From Lasiodiplodia sp. COLG20 (taxonomy: Eukaryota; Ascomycota; Dothideomycetes; Botryosphaeriales; Botryosphaeriaceae): a stretch of 64,000 nucleotides of DNA. The notes beneath the pieces are model-generated. The model was not told where the DNA came from. It was given only the letters and a program-made list of their open reading frames with translations, and ran no database searches. The stretch spans positions 62,001 to 126,000 of the forward strand of contig VNWV01000007.1 in assembly GCA_009801085.1 (NCBI GenBank). Reading direction: 5' to 3'. Each line of letters opens with the position of its first letter. Positions within the stretch are counted from its first letter, which is position 1. Made by a program: the position numbers and the translations under genes. Shown here one piece after another: positions 47,301 to 58,320 of the stretch.

Positions 47301-49082
47301 ATGGTCAGGCACAATTCGCAGGAATCGTTTCTTCTCCAGGAGCCAATAGGATCGCCGAGGAACTTTAGCCCAGTAGATCCGCACCGAAAAGGCCTCCGGC
47401 AATTTCTTGCTAGCAACCCAGAGGTCATTGTCACAACGGTCGCTGGTCTCTTGACTATACTGGCTATTTTTGGCTTCACCCTCTGGCTGAGCCGACAGAT
47501 CTTCGAGTGCCCGCCTTGGGCGCAAGATTGCCATGTCCAGTCCTCGGTTGAGAGGATGGTGGACGACCTTGGATTAGTCCAGGGCATCATCGCCGCAGTA
47601 TATGCTGTTGCCTTGGCCGGACCGGTTTATACAGCATGTGCCCTCGGGGAAGCTGCCGTGTGGCCTATCCTGAATAAGCAGGCGAAGACTTTGAAAGAGC
47701 TGGACTCGTTCTTATCTGCCGCTCGTGGATCCATTGCCTCCTTGCCCCCAGCGTACATGGCCACCCGCTCGATCGAAGCCCTTGTGGTTATTCTGTGCAT
47801 CACCATCGCAACCATCACTCCGCTGGTCGGCTCGCCCATTGTTGGGTATGCCTACACTCGACTGGACGTGGCAAGCGAGTATACCAGCACCTACATGATC
47901 GGAGGGGCCATGAGGAACAGGTTCATCCAGCGAAACCCTCCCATCCGTCTTCCTGCAGCTGCCGCGCAAGCCTTCAACCTCTATACGTCGTGGTCCAGCA
48001 ACCTGTCCTCCGAGGCGATGCCGAATTTCCGAGATTACATCGTCAACCGCAATCGGCTGGCCGATCGAGGTGAGGTATCGGTCCGTGCCGTGAAGGTCGA
48101 GAAGCGCATAAGCTGCTCCGGGCACGCGGTCAAGTTGAAGGACCATGACGACGTTTCTGTTACCACGGACACCAATATGGGGAACAAGAGCAGCAGCACA
48201 GCGCGCATCAGAGTTCAGCCGGTACTCAGCGTATGGGTTGATCAAATCCGATATATGAGCGAGACAAGAACAATATCAACCCTTATATTTGCAGCCCTGA
48301 ATGGCACCATCGAGAGCGGCGAGTTTTCCGAGGCAACGAAGGGAATGAAGGTGGAGAACTACAAGGGAGTGTCGGCTGTGGCTTGCGACGTGGATGTCAA
48401 TTTGGTCGATTCCTCATTCGAGACTGGTAGCGGGACGTCACAATTTACGACTGTCTCCGATCTGGGTATGCTGGAGGGGCCATCCTATCCGGATTTGCCG
48501 TACGGACCTCTTGGAGACGTGGCTGCGTGGTTCGGAGTCGCACCATCGATCATGGGCCTCAGCGTCCACGGAACGCAACCGACGTTTGTGGACAGAAAGC
48601 CACTACCAAAAGCTTATGCTTCTTGGACTGCACCGAAGGCCTTTCACTGGGAGCTCGAGTCGATTTACAGATTCATTAATGTTAGCTCAGGAGCCCTGGG
48701 TACATCGATTCGCTCCGTTGGAGGAAGCGACGAGCTCAACGGTGAACCCTTGAACGCTACATTGGTATCTCGGAAAGCCATGAAAAGACTGGATCCGGCG
48801 CGGGTGTATTACTTACTCATACCGCCTTTTGTACTCCTGGCCATCATTGGCACTCTTGCTTCCTGGAGTCACTGGATTCATGAGCGCGCAAACATCCCGA
48901 TCATGCGCTTAGCTCACGTCTCTGAGGTGATCAAGAGTGCGCAGACTGCAGACATTCTGGAGTCGGCCAGTGAGGACGCGAGAGCACCGAATCAACAATC
49001 CAGCCTGAGGACCATCAAGGTAAAATATGGAATTGCATCTGGCGGAACCGTTGGGTTCGCCAAGAATATATCGAATTTTTGA
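47301..49082 (+). CDS. Fungal multi-spanning membrane protein of unknown function, 593 residues
   Basis: Single exon. Hydrophobic segments: about 43-64 (VIVTTVAGLLTILAIFGFTLW), 91-115 (GLVQGIIAAVYAVALAGPVY), 155-178 (SIEALVVILCITIATITPLVG) and 508-528 (LLIPPFVLLAIIGTLASW), quoted in part. The 330-residue segment between TM3 and TM4 is soluble, has NxS/T sites (NLSS, NGT, NVSS, NATL) and a few cysteines, and so probably faces outside. The short C-terminal tail is cytosolic. The topology resembles large fungal-specific membrane families with one extracellular domain, but I cannot name it. No introns, unlike most neighbours. The start codon sits 20 residues before a basic/Pro-rich stretch; no alternative is better. 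Confidence 0.75.
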   Translation: MVRHNSQESFLLQEPIGSPRNFSPVDPHRKGLRQFLASNPEVIVTTVAGLLTILAIFGFTLWLSRQIFECPPWAQDCHVQSSVERMVDDLGLVQGIIAAVYAVALAGPVYTACALGEAAVWPILNKQAKTLKELDSFLSAARGSIASLPPAYMATRSIEALVVILCITIATITPLVGSPIVGYAYTRLDVASEYTSTYMIGGAMRNRFIQRNPPIRLPAAAAQAFNLYTSWSSNLSSEAMPNFRDYIVNRNRLADRGEVSVRAVKVEKRISCSGHAVKLKDHDDVSVTTDTNMGNKSSSTARIRVQPVLSVWVDQIRYMSETRTISTLIFAALNGTIESGEFSEATKGMKVENYKGVSAVACDVDVNLVDSSFETGSGTSQFTTVSDLGMLEGPSYPDLPYGPLGDVAAWFGVAPSIMGLSVHGTQPTFVDRKPLPKAYASWTAPKAFHWELESIYRFINVSSGALGTSIRSVGGSDELNGEPLNATLVSRKAMKRLDPARVYYLLIPPFVLLAIIGTLASWSHWIHERANIPIMRLAHVSEVIKSAQTADILESASEDARAPNQQSSLRTIKVKYGIASGGTVGFAKNISNF

Positions 49083-49641
49083 GCGTGCATTGTCGGCGTT
49101 TATTGCGAGCTTCACACTTGGTTTTTGTGTAGTGTACGAGGTCGGTCCGCTCCCACAGGGAGAAATTTAGCAATCATATGCCATATCCAGGAGGAGCTTG
49201 GGCAGGATGAAGCCAATCAAGAAGCTCGAATGCCGAGTGATGTGTGAGCGAATTTAGTCCAGCGGGTTTTATGGGATCCCAATGGGCAGGTCACAGCGAA
49301 TTCCGCTTAATGAGGCTAGTGTAGCATGACGTAATAAAATACCCGACCGCCTGCACTTGCCCAAGTAGGCAAGAGGGGAGCATGGCCGAAAGCCATCCCG
49401 CTTCACTGAAGGGTTGTCTGCATCACTTTCCCCGCAGTCTGCGACTGCACAGCTCACGGGCGGTGTGCCGACGGCGTCTGCGGCGTCTACGGCGCCGGGC
49501 TGACGTTCGGTTCGGCCGACGGGGGACTGATAACAGTTACATAATCCCGCTATGTCCCCGGCTCGACTCCGCATCTTGCTGCAGCCTTTATATCTGCATG
49601 GTCCAGCGCGTGTGCTTCCTCATTCTTCAATCTCTGTAGCC
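49083..49641. other. Intergenic; TATA-like TTTATAT at about 49588
   Basis: Between the membrane protein and agmatinase genes. A TTTATAT 50 bp upstream of the agmatinase start is the only promoter-like element seen. Confidence 0.45.
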
Positions 49642-50962
49642 ATGCACGTCTCGCTGCTGGCGCTTAGCTGCGCCGCTTCTCTGCCGTTGACGGCCCTCGC
49701 CCACGCGGGCCACCACGATAACGCAGAGCCTGTTGATATTGAGGTTCTGGAGCAAAAATGGGGCACTGATGTAAACGCACTCCATCCGATGTTGCTTGAA
49801 TGGGCGTGGTTTGCTAATCGTTCGAGCAGTGGGGCTTCTCGGGCATTTCAACCTTTGCCCACCTTCCGCACGTGAAGTGCCTGACGGATCCGGAAGTGGA
49901 CTTTGATATTGCCATCATTGGTGCTCCTTTTGATACCGCTGTCAGCTACAGGCCCGGTAAGTGCACACCGAAGGGGATGATGTTCGTACAATCTAACACG
50001 GCGCAGGCGCCCGTTTCGGGCCACGAGCCATCCGGGCAGGCTCCGCGCGGCAGACGTCGTTCCGCGGCTTCAACCCGCGGGCGGGCATGAACCCGTACAC
50101 TTCGTGGGCCAAGGTCATCGACTGCGGCGACATCCCCATCACGCCGTTCGACAACGCTCTGGCGCTGCGACAGATGAGCGAGGCCTTCGTCGAGCTGGGC
50201 AAGCGCTCGCCCTCGCCGGGCTCGGCAGGCTCGTCGTCGACGTACCGGGCCAAGTCGAAGCTGCTGACGCTGGGCGGCGACCACAGCATTGCGCTGCCGG
50301 CGCTGCGGGCGCTGCGCGCCATCCACGGCCGCCCCATCGCCGTCGTGCACTTCGACGCCCACCTCGACACCTGGCATCCGGCCAAGTACCCCTCGGCCTG
50401 GATCGACCCCACCGATGCCTCCACCCAGTCCTTCTTCAACCACGGCTCCATGTTTTGGTTCGCCTCGACCGAGGGTCTCGTCGCCAACGGGTCGAGCGTG
50501 CACGCCGGCCTGCGCACCCGCCTGTCCGGCGACGACGACGCCGACTGGGTCGACGACTCGGCCCAGGGCTGGCACCGCATTGCCGCCGACGACATCGACG
50601 ACATTGGCACCAAGGGCGTCATCGACAACATCTTGAAGAACGTCGGCACCGAGACCCCCGTCTACCTATCCATCGACATCGACGTCATTGATCCCGGCAT
50701 GGCCCCGGCCACCGGCACCCCCGAGCCCGGCGGCTGGACCACCCGCGAGGTGATCCGCATCCTGCGCGGCATTGAGTCCCTGAATGTTGTTGGTGCCGAC
50801 ATTGTCGAGGTTAGCCCGGCTTACGACGGACCAGCCGAGAACACTGCTCTCGCCGCTGCTCAGGTTGGATATGAGATCCTCACCAGCATGGTGAAAAGGG
50901 GTCTGTTAGACCAGGGCAAGGTTGACCAAGATGAGAAGGGTGACAAGAAGGACGAGTTGTGA
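49642..50962 (+). CDS. Agmatinase-type ureohydrolase with signal peptide and C-terminal KDEL
   Basis: Manganese enzyme expected to split agmatine (or a related guanidine) into putrescine and urea. Exons 49642-49770, 49830-49956 and 50007-50962 encode 403 residues. Signal peptide [22 protein letters not shown]. Metal ligands: [11 protein letters not shown] (His), [11 protein letters not shown] (DAHLD), and [24 protein letters not shown] (two Asp), quoted in part. [22 protein letters not shown] is a ureohydrolase hallmark restored by splicing. The protein ends in GDKKDEL, the canonical ER-retrieval tetrapeptide, preceded by a 20-residue charged tail. Secretory agmatinases exist in several fungi; retention by KDEL is less usual. 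Confidence 0.92.
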
Positions 50963-51465
50963 AGGCGCTTCAGAGCCATGATGCTGTCAAGGCAGATTGC
51001 CAGGGAAGGGGCGGCAATAAAAGTTGAAAAACAGCGTGTATGCCACAGGGAACTAAGAGGGTGTGAGGAGTGCATTTCTGTTGTAACGAACACGGGACGA
51101 TGTCATGACAAAATATTCGAAAACATTCGGAGTTGCCATAATAGCGGCAGGAAAAGCTATATGAACTTTCTTGAGCCTCGCGACTGGAGCAAATTTGTGA
51201 CTAGCCAATTGGCTTTCTCCCTGTCTGAGTGAATATAAACATGTCGGACAAACAGGACAACTTGGGAATTTCGTCTATTGAAAGGAGTCACGCATGCTTT
51301 CGGTAAATCAAAAAGGTCGAGCTCGAGAAACACCGGGCAATAAGTAGAAATATGCCCTCAAAATCCGCCGGAACCCCAACGCCAATCCTCCGGTAGGCCG
51401 TAGCGGGATGTATGCATCATCTGGAGGTGATAATCGGAAGGGAAAATGTAGGTGAGCTGCTGCTT
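50963..51465. other. Convergent 3' intergenic region
   Basis: 503 bp between the agmatinase and vps24 stop codons. No gene or repeat seen. Confidence 0.55.
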
Positions 51466-52209
51466 TTAGCTCTTGAGGGCCTCGAGCCTGCCCCGCATAG
51501 CGCTGAGCATCTCCTCCGGGTCTTCCTCCTCTTCGTCTGCAGCGACGGGCTGGCTGGGCAGCTGGAGGTCCTGCTGGGGCTCCTGGGCCTGGGATATCTT
51601 GTCCTTGAGGACCTCGCTGAGCACCTTGTCAACCTCCGACTCGGCCTCGTCGTCCTCGCCCTCCAGCAGCTCCGTGTCAGGCATCGAGTCGCCGACCATC
51701 TCCTCGATGATGCCGGCCTTGACGAGCTCCTGGCTGAGCTCGCGCATGGTGCCGGTCAGCTCGGGCAGGCGCACAAGGGTGTTGACGTCCTTCATGATGC
51801 CGGTCGAGGCACGGATGCTGCCCTCGATCTTGCGCACCGAGAAGGCCTCGTTGACCTGCATCTGCACGCTCTGCAGCTGGGCCTTGCTCGTGTGCAGGCG
51901 CGAGCTCTGCTTGCGCACGCGGATCAGCTCCTTCGCGAAGACGCGCGTGTCCTGGGCGGCCTGCTTGGCCATGGCCGGGTTGCGCTGGGCGCGCTTCGAG
52001 GCCTGGACGATGTAGCTCTTGGTCTTCTGCTCAGCCTGCTTCAGCTGCATGATGTCGCGGTCGAGCTTGCGCACGTTCTGGCGGACGAGGGCGTTGCATT
52101 TCCGTTTCTTTGCTTGATGTTAGAGTGCGGCTGCGCAGGTGCTCAGGCGGGCATGACCGACTTGCTCTTCGGGCGTGGGCTTCCACAGGAGCGACTTGAT
52201 GGTCTCCAT
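51466..52209 (-). CDS. vps24: ESCRT-III subunit Vps24/CHMP3
   Basis: Membrane-scission filament protein of the multivesicular-body pathway. Exons 52209-52162 and 52107-51466 encode 229 residues (yeast Vps24 is 224). The 16-residue first exon is METIKSLLWKPTPEEQ. The Snf7 core follows: VRKLDRDIMQLKQAEQKTKS, AKELIRVRKQSSRLHTSKAQ, VNTLVRLPELTGTMRELSQE. The acidic linker is followed by the C-terminal MIM1-like helix EEMLSAMRGRLEALKS, which binds Vps4. Intron 54 nt with CTAAC. Head-to-head with the p23 gene, 499 bp apart. Confidence 0.93.
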
Positions 52210-52708
52210 GGCGCAGCGGGCGTGGAGAGGGAGGTGGGCGTAGGGTTGGTTGCCTGGGATGTCGGGGCGGCGTCACCGCGCGGGCGGTGGGCGGTGGTGG
52301 GACGGGAGGCTCTGGCTGCGGCCCAAGCGCGGAGGGTCTTGGTGACGTTTGCGCTGGGCAAGCTCGCAGCGGGGCAGCAGCCTTGTTGCTCTGAGGACCA
52401 GCAGCGGGCGGCGGCAGGCCAGATTGCTCCAGCGGTGGCCAGCCGCAGGGAGCCCCGCTGTCCTGTCCATGCGCGTCGGCCCGCACGCAGCTGGCAGTGC
52501 TGTTCCTGGCCTCGATTTCTACTGCCTTCTACAGCAATCCTCAGCCTTGTGCGCTAGCGAGCCAGGCCTCTACAACTTCCACTGGCAGCTTCCTGTCTGC
52601 TCCAGCACCATTGCAGACTCCAAACCACCCACCCCATCACCACATCCATTTCCGCCCTCTCGCCACCGGGCTTCCTCAACACAACAGCCTCTCCATCTCC
52701 ACACAGCC
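52210..52708. promoter_or_regulatory. Bidirectional promoter region of vps24 and sba1
   Basis: 499-bp divergent interval, GC-rich on the vps24 side and C/A-rich on the p23 side. No TATA. Confidence 0.5.
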
Positions 52709-53542
52709 ATGTCGCAGTCTCTGACTCCCGAAGGTACCGACTCCCCGCCAGCCCCGTCGCATCCCGAGCCCGCGCAGCTGTGCTGGCATTGCGCCACGCG
52801 CCGCCGCTGAGCCTGGCCGTCATGGGCCATTGCCCGCCCGCTTTTGCCTGCATCTCACGCATGACCCATGCTAACGCGCCCGCCGCAGTCCTCTGGGCCC
52901 AGCGCTCGTCGGCAACCGACCCCGAGCGCAACCACGTCTTCCTGACCATCTCGGCTCCCGATGTGCCCAAGGAGAAGATGACGCTGGATGTACAACCCAC
53001 CAAGGTCTCCTTCACCGGCCACTCGGAGTTGAAGAACGTCGACTACAAGGTCGAGCTCGAGCTGTTCGCCGAGATCGTTCCCAATGAGAGCAAGATCAAC
53101 CACACCGGCAAGAACATCGAGATGGTCCTGCGCAAGAAGGAGCTCAAGGAGGAGTTCTGGCCCCGCCTGCTCAAGGAGAGCAAAAGGCTGCATTTCCTGA
53201 AGACCGACTTCGACAAGGTATGCGGCATATCCCTGCCAATCCAAGCATTGTGTCCGCTAACCTGTGCACCTTCAGTGGGTCGACGAGGACGAGCAGGACG
53301 AGGCTGCTGACGACGACTACCTCGCAAACATGGGCGGCATGCCGGGCATGGGCGGCGGCGACGGTGGCTTCGGCGGCATCGACTTCTCCAAGCTGGGTGG
53401 TGGTGCCGGTGGTATGCCCGACTTGGGCGCCCTCGGTGGCGCCGCCGGCGAGGCCGACGAAGGCTCTGACGACGATGACGACATGCCCGAGCTCGAGGGC
53501 GAGGACAAGCCCGCTGCCGGTGCCGCCAAGGCAAGTTCGTAG
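52709..53542 (+). CDS. sba1: Hsp90 co-chaperone p23/Sba1
   Basis: Binds ATP-closed Hsp90 and slows its hydrolysis. Exons 52709-52733, 52889-53217 and 53276-53542 encode 206 residues. CS domain residues about 8-115: VLWAQRSSATDPERNHVFLT, LDVQPTKVSFTGHS, KNIEMVLRKKELKEEFWPRL, then LKTDFDKWVDEDEQ (the conserved WxxE/D end). The tail is Gly/Met-rich (NMGGMPGMGGGDGGFGGIDF, part) and acidic (EGSDDDDDMPELEGED), typical of fungal p23. The first exon is only 25 nt and is followed by a 155-nt intron. The start is fixed by the MSQSLTPE leader that joins in frame to VLWAQR. Confidence 0.95.
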
Positions 53543-54550
53543 GCTTGCGACCGGGCGGTCTCAAATTCGCGTAAGCGTGGGAGGCGATGATCGGTGTGCG
53601 TTTGAGCCGGGGGCCGTGGTCGTATCTAGCGATTTTGAATCGAAGCCGAAGAAAAAGAGAGAGCTTGTATTGAATGGAGGCGGCAATGAAAAGGACTTGG
53701 AGACGGCTCAATTAGGAGGGGGAGGGGAGCTAATGGAGAGGAGCTGGAAAGTTTCGAGTGTCTTGGGGGAGCGGTGAGGAGCTGAAGAGGGCAATGCAAC
53801 ATCAACTTATGACTGATGACATAATTGTTGCTATTATGCCGTCTGAAGCACAACGGTCGTGGACGGAAGCCAACCACCTCTGGAGCCTTGGACGGCAACG
53901 ATCCTCTCGGCCGCCCTCTCGAATTCCCATTTTCTCCTGAAGCCTTCCGTTTCCATTCCATCAGCATTCAATGAAAACCAACGGGTAGATACGGCATATT
54001 AAATACTCTCTCGGAACAAATGAAGTTATGACAGGAAAGTCTTTCCATTCTATGCACGCTGCTGCTTTTCTGGTACATATATGTACTCACTATCGAACTC
54101 CTGAGCTCACAAAATTGCTGTCACTCGGCACGGAAGCAAAGACTGACACCCCCGATCACCAAAGTGAACTATACGTCATCTTTTGGTGATCATATATGTA
54201 ATTTTTTTTTTTTCAAACTCGGAGATACTGTCTCTACCAATCTTTTTTTTGTACTGCTCCCGCTTTCCAACAGTAAGACAGAAAGATACCTGCGGTGACA
54301 GATAACTAGGAAAATGGGTTATCTACCGTTGTAGTCTGCGCAATGGGCCCCAAAGTCAAGGCCCTCATGAATAGTCTTGCCGCATTCCCACACACAGGTG
54401 TACTGTCACAGCCATCACCTCGCCGTCCCGCCGTTCAACCACTTTCAGCACGCTCCTGCAGTTCGTAAGTACTGCCGAGCCAACAAGTCATTCATCCACA
54501 ATGTTTGCAGTGAAGAACAGAGACTCCCTCCCATGCATGTAGAAGAAAGT
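53543..54550. other. Convergent 3' intergenic region with a 10-bp inverted repeat
   Basis: About 1 kb between sba1 and naa15 stop codons, A/T-rich, T-run at 54203-54213. A GATCACCAAA dyad occupies 54154-54163 and 54182-54191. No gene. Confidence 0.5.
54154..54191. repeat. 10-bp perfect inverted repeat, 18-nt spacer
   Basis: GATCACCAAA and its exact reverse complement flank an 18-nt spacer that contains TACGTCA. Lies in the shared 3' region of sba1 and naa15. Confidence 0.7.
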
Positions 54551-57211
54551 TTAGAAGACCGCTTCGGGCCACTTTTTGCTGGCCTGCTCCTCAAATCTCG
54601 CCAGAACGTCCTCCTCACTGCCCCATTCCCGAAGTGAGTCACGCATGGCGCGAGCGTCTTCCAAAGTGAAAGTGACACTATCCTTGGACAGCAGGCGCAA
54701 GGCTTCGATCTCATTTGCGATACCGCTCTTCTTGGGGTCTAGCGCAAAGCGTGCCTTGAAGCCTGCCAACATATGCGCTGCGCTGTCGGCATGCTTCTTG
54801 AGATAGGCTGCGTTGAAGGCTGCGGGAGACGTGCCACTGGGAATAATGGTGAAGCTGCTGTCAATCACAGCTTTGACTGGAGCTTCAAGCTTCTCACCCT
54901 CTGGAAGGGTGTTCACTGAGACAAGTTAGTGGCCTTGTTCTCGTAGGGTAAAGATATCAGACTTACGGGTATGCTTGAAGCGCACAGTCTGGTGGTGCAG
55001 CGTCGGATTCTCGGGGTCGATTTCATGTGCGGAGCGGAGACACTTGAGCGCGAGGAGCCATTTCTCTGTCATCACAATCAGTCAGCTATCGGGAATTGAA
55101 CATCAGGCTCCGAGATCCTGTACTCACTTCTGCGGAAGAAGACCTCAAAGCCGACGTTCTGGGCTTCAAGAGATTTGGGACTACTCTGAAGCAAGGGGCT
55201 GACGTATTTCATAGCATCTTCCAACGGGGTGGCCGTCTCCCGAAGCTTCACACCCTGAGGATCGGTGTCCTCCTTCTTAGGCACGCCGTCAGCATCGACC
55301 GCAGGCTTAGCGGCCGGTTTCTTCTCTTCTTCCTTTTTCGGTTTCTTGTTTTTCTTTGCAGTCGTGCCATTCCCAAGCGCTTGAGGCTTTCTGAGTTCCG
55401 GCTTGTCGTGTAGGAGAGTGTAGATCTTAGTGGCAGAGACGGCAGCCCGGGTGTAGAAGGGGTGCGCGCGAAGACCATCCTCCCACCTGACCATATCCAC
55501 GTATGCCCGAATTTGACCTTTGCGCAGAGAGAAAGTATGGAAATCGAACTGATCTTCTTCCCAAACGCCGAAAATATCGTGAATAGCTTGGAAGCGCTTG
55601 AGCGCCAGACCGAGCTCGCCCTGCCTGAAGTAGGCCTCGCCATCCTCGATGAGATACCACATGCATTGCATGTCGTGCAGGTCACCCAATGGGCCCCCCA
55701 CGGCCTCGTTGCGGGTAAACAAACTCATGGTACCAATCGCCTTCTCGTTTTCGTTGTTGCGCAACTGATACTTGGCGCACTTGGTGTTGATGTATCGGTC
55801 CTTCTCGTCCAGTTCTCTGGCTTCGTTCATAATCTCGGCAGCCTTCTGGGTGTTGCCATAGTGCTTCCATACGCGAGCCTTGGTCATGGTGTAGTCGACA
55901 AACTTGGGATCCAGCTCAATCGCACGGTCGATGTAGTCTAAGGCCTTGGCCAGGTCGCGACTAAGGTGGTAGTTGTAATGCTGGGCGAGGAAGTAGAAAA
56001 CAGCGGGGGTGAAGCGGTCAGTCGATTCGCCGTTGGCCTCCTTGTTCTCTTCCGACTCGTAGCCAAGCACGAGGTCTTGTATAGTAGTCTTCTTTGCAGG
56101 ATCCTGGTACAACGCCTTGACATTGTTGAATGTCGACGGCACGCCCTTAACAAGCATTCGTCTCAGATAGCCGTCGGCAGCGGCGCGGAACTTGTCGCCT
56201 AGCGAACATTAGCCAAACTGCGTAGCCGGTGGATGGCAAAAACAAACCTTCCAGGAAATCCAGCGGTATTCTGTGAGGAGCATCATATCTCGGGTTCTTG
56301 TCTGCGTAGGATTTGTACAGCTCAAGAAGCTTGTCGACGTGCTCCGCATTGGAGCGATCGAGGCCAAGAGACTTCTCGAGGCCGTCGTAGTAGGCACGGT
56401 ACTCGGCGTTGCGCTCAAGAAGCTCGCGATACGCCTTCTCGGCCTCGGGCTTGCGGTCCAGCTGCAAAAGGTACTGGGCACGGAGCTCCATGACGGCAGT
56501 TCTATCAGCATTGGTCTTGTATATGGAGTCGAGGTGCTTCAGGGCGGCCTCGAAGTCCCCCTTCTCGGCAATGACGGTGTTTTTGTACAGAGTAGCCTCG
56601 GAGTGCTCGATGTCGGAGCGCGGAGGCGGGGTCTTGAGAGTCTGCTCGTAGCGCTCGAGGATGTCAATGGCTTCGGAGAGCTGGCCAGCGAGATGAAAGG
56701 CAACGGCCAGGGCGGTCCAGTTCTGGCGTAATTGGGGGCGGGCCTTGAGCATGGTGCGGCGGCTCTCGATGTATCCGTGATAGTCGCGGACCTGGATTTG
56801 CAGCGTGGCCAAGTCGCGCTGGATCTGCAGCGACTCGGGCTCAAGGCGCAGAGCAAATTTGTAGGCCTTGATGGCCTCGTCGTAGTTTTTGGCGGAGCGG
56901 TACAGAATGCCGTAGACGTGCCAGCAGATGTGGGATTTGACGTCGTTCTTGAGGGCGACCTTAGCCAGGGCAAAGGCCTCGTCGGTCTGGCCCTGCGAAT
57001 TGAGGATCAGGGCCTTCATGGCCTGAGTGTCGCCATGGTTGGGCGTCTTCTTCAGGATCTGCTCGGCAGCCTTGATACCTGGGCGCAAGTCAGCTCAGCG
57101 GCGGGGCAGGCTGGCGGCGGTGGGCGCACCCTTCTTGTACTGCTTGGTCTCATAGTTCTTGACCAGCTGGCGGAACAGCGAGTTCTCCTTGGAGCTCAAC
57201 GGCTGCGGCAT
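54551..57211 (-). CDS. naa15: NatA N-terminal acetyltransferase auxiliary subunit Naa15 (Nat1)
   Basis: Ribosome-anchoring TPR scaffold that holds the catalytic subunit Naa10. Exons 57211-57130, 57078-56248, 56198-55128, 55065-54967 and 54915-54551 encode 815 residues. The N-terminus MPQPLSSKENSLFRQLVKNY and TPNHGDTQAMKALILNSQGQ are signature sequences. TPR helices run through KNYDEAIKAYKFALRLEPES, GDFEAALKHLDSIYKTNADR, PAVFYFLAQHYNYHL, KDRYINTKCAKYQLRN and HDMQCMWYLIEDGEAYFRQG. A Lys-rich insert (KKNKKPKKEEEKKP) is typical. Four introns of 49-62 nt, each restored codon checked. Length matches fungal homologues (about 830). Confidence 0.95.
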
Positions 57212-58320
57212 GGCGGCGGCTGGGGCTGGGGGCGGAGCTCAGAGCGGCAGCGGAGTCGACGTCGGAGCAGCTGTGAACGGTCGCGTGGGCGGGGCGGAGG
57301 AGAGGGGCGGAGGAAGTGGGCGGGTGGTGGAGTGCACTCAGACAATCATCTGCACCGGCGCCCGTTGGTCGCTGAGGATTGGCCTGGATGGCAGCTGGGG
57401 CGGAGGCTCTGGCCAGGTGGATGCTGCAGCTTCGAGTGCGCGATGGGAGAGAGTTCGTTTCGCCCGCAAGCGCCCGCAGTTCTTCCGCCTCGCACGTCAC
57501 TGCGACTCCCAGCTACCCGCAATTTCGCTTCGTAAAATGCTACCACTCCCTGACTATCACGAACCCGCCAGACGTAAATGCCATCGTTCTAGCTTGCGGG
57601 ACGGCGCTTACAAAGACCAGCGCCCGTCCTTGCTGCGGCGCTCTGGGCCCTCGTTTCTGCAATTGGAAAAAGGTGGCGCGCTTGCCTTCATTTGCCTCCT
57701 GAAGCTGCAATGAAATCATGCGAGCGCTATAAGAGTAGTCCCTATCCATGTTGGGCATTCGGCGAAGCAGCTCCCCCGTGAGTCAAGAGCAGAGCGTCGC
57801 CCTACGCCTCCGTCGACCCTGCATATGATGGCGGCCCGCGGAGCCCCGCAACACGCCCCAGAGATATCAAACGTCTGTCCTCGAATCGAGGGGCAGATGA
57901 TGTAGAAAGGAGACTTTTATATATACACAGCTTAGCAACTAGCCCAGATGACAAGAGCTTAGGCGCCGAGAAGCCTGTCAGCTGATCTTAGAAAAGGGGG
58001 ACCAGGAGGCCCTGCTTTTCTCTGCTTTGGGCTTTGGGGGGAACGACCGTAGTGTCATGCAAAACACACCCGGTGCGTATGCGGACACCGTTAGACATGG
58101 GACTGGAAGTGTGACAGAAGTATCAGATGCTGTGCATCAGTGGGGTCACTTTGCAAAGCAGCATTTCAGCTTTAAATTGTATGGATTTCATTCAGACTCA
58201 GAGGATACAAAAGAAATGCGCTAGCCTGTAGCGGCGGCAGTGGTACGCCGAGAACACCTCCAAATCCTATCCGTTGCGTGTGTATCAATCTAAACCAAGA
58301 CAGGCTGCCAATTAAACAAA
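57212..58320. other. Intergenic, no gene seen
   Basis: Upstream region of naa15 and 3' region of the CK2-beta-2-like gene. GC-rich near naa15, A/T-richer toward 58 kb. Overlapping short frames only. Confidence 0.5.
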
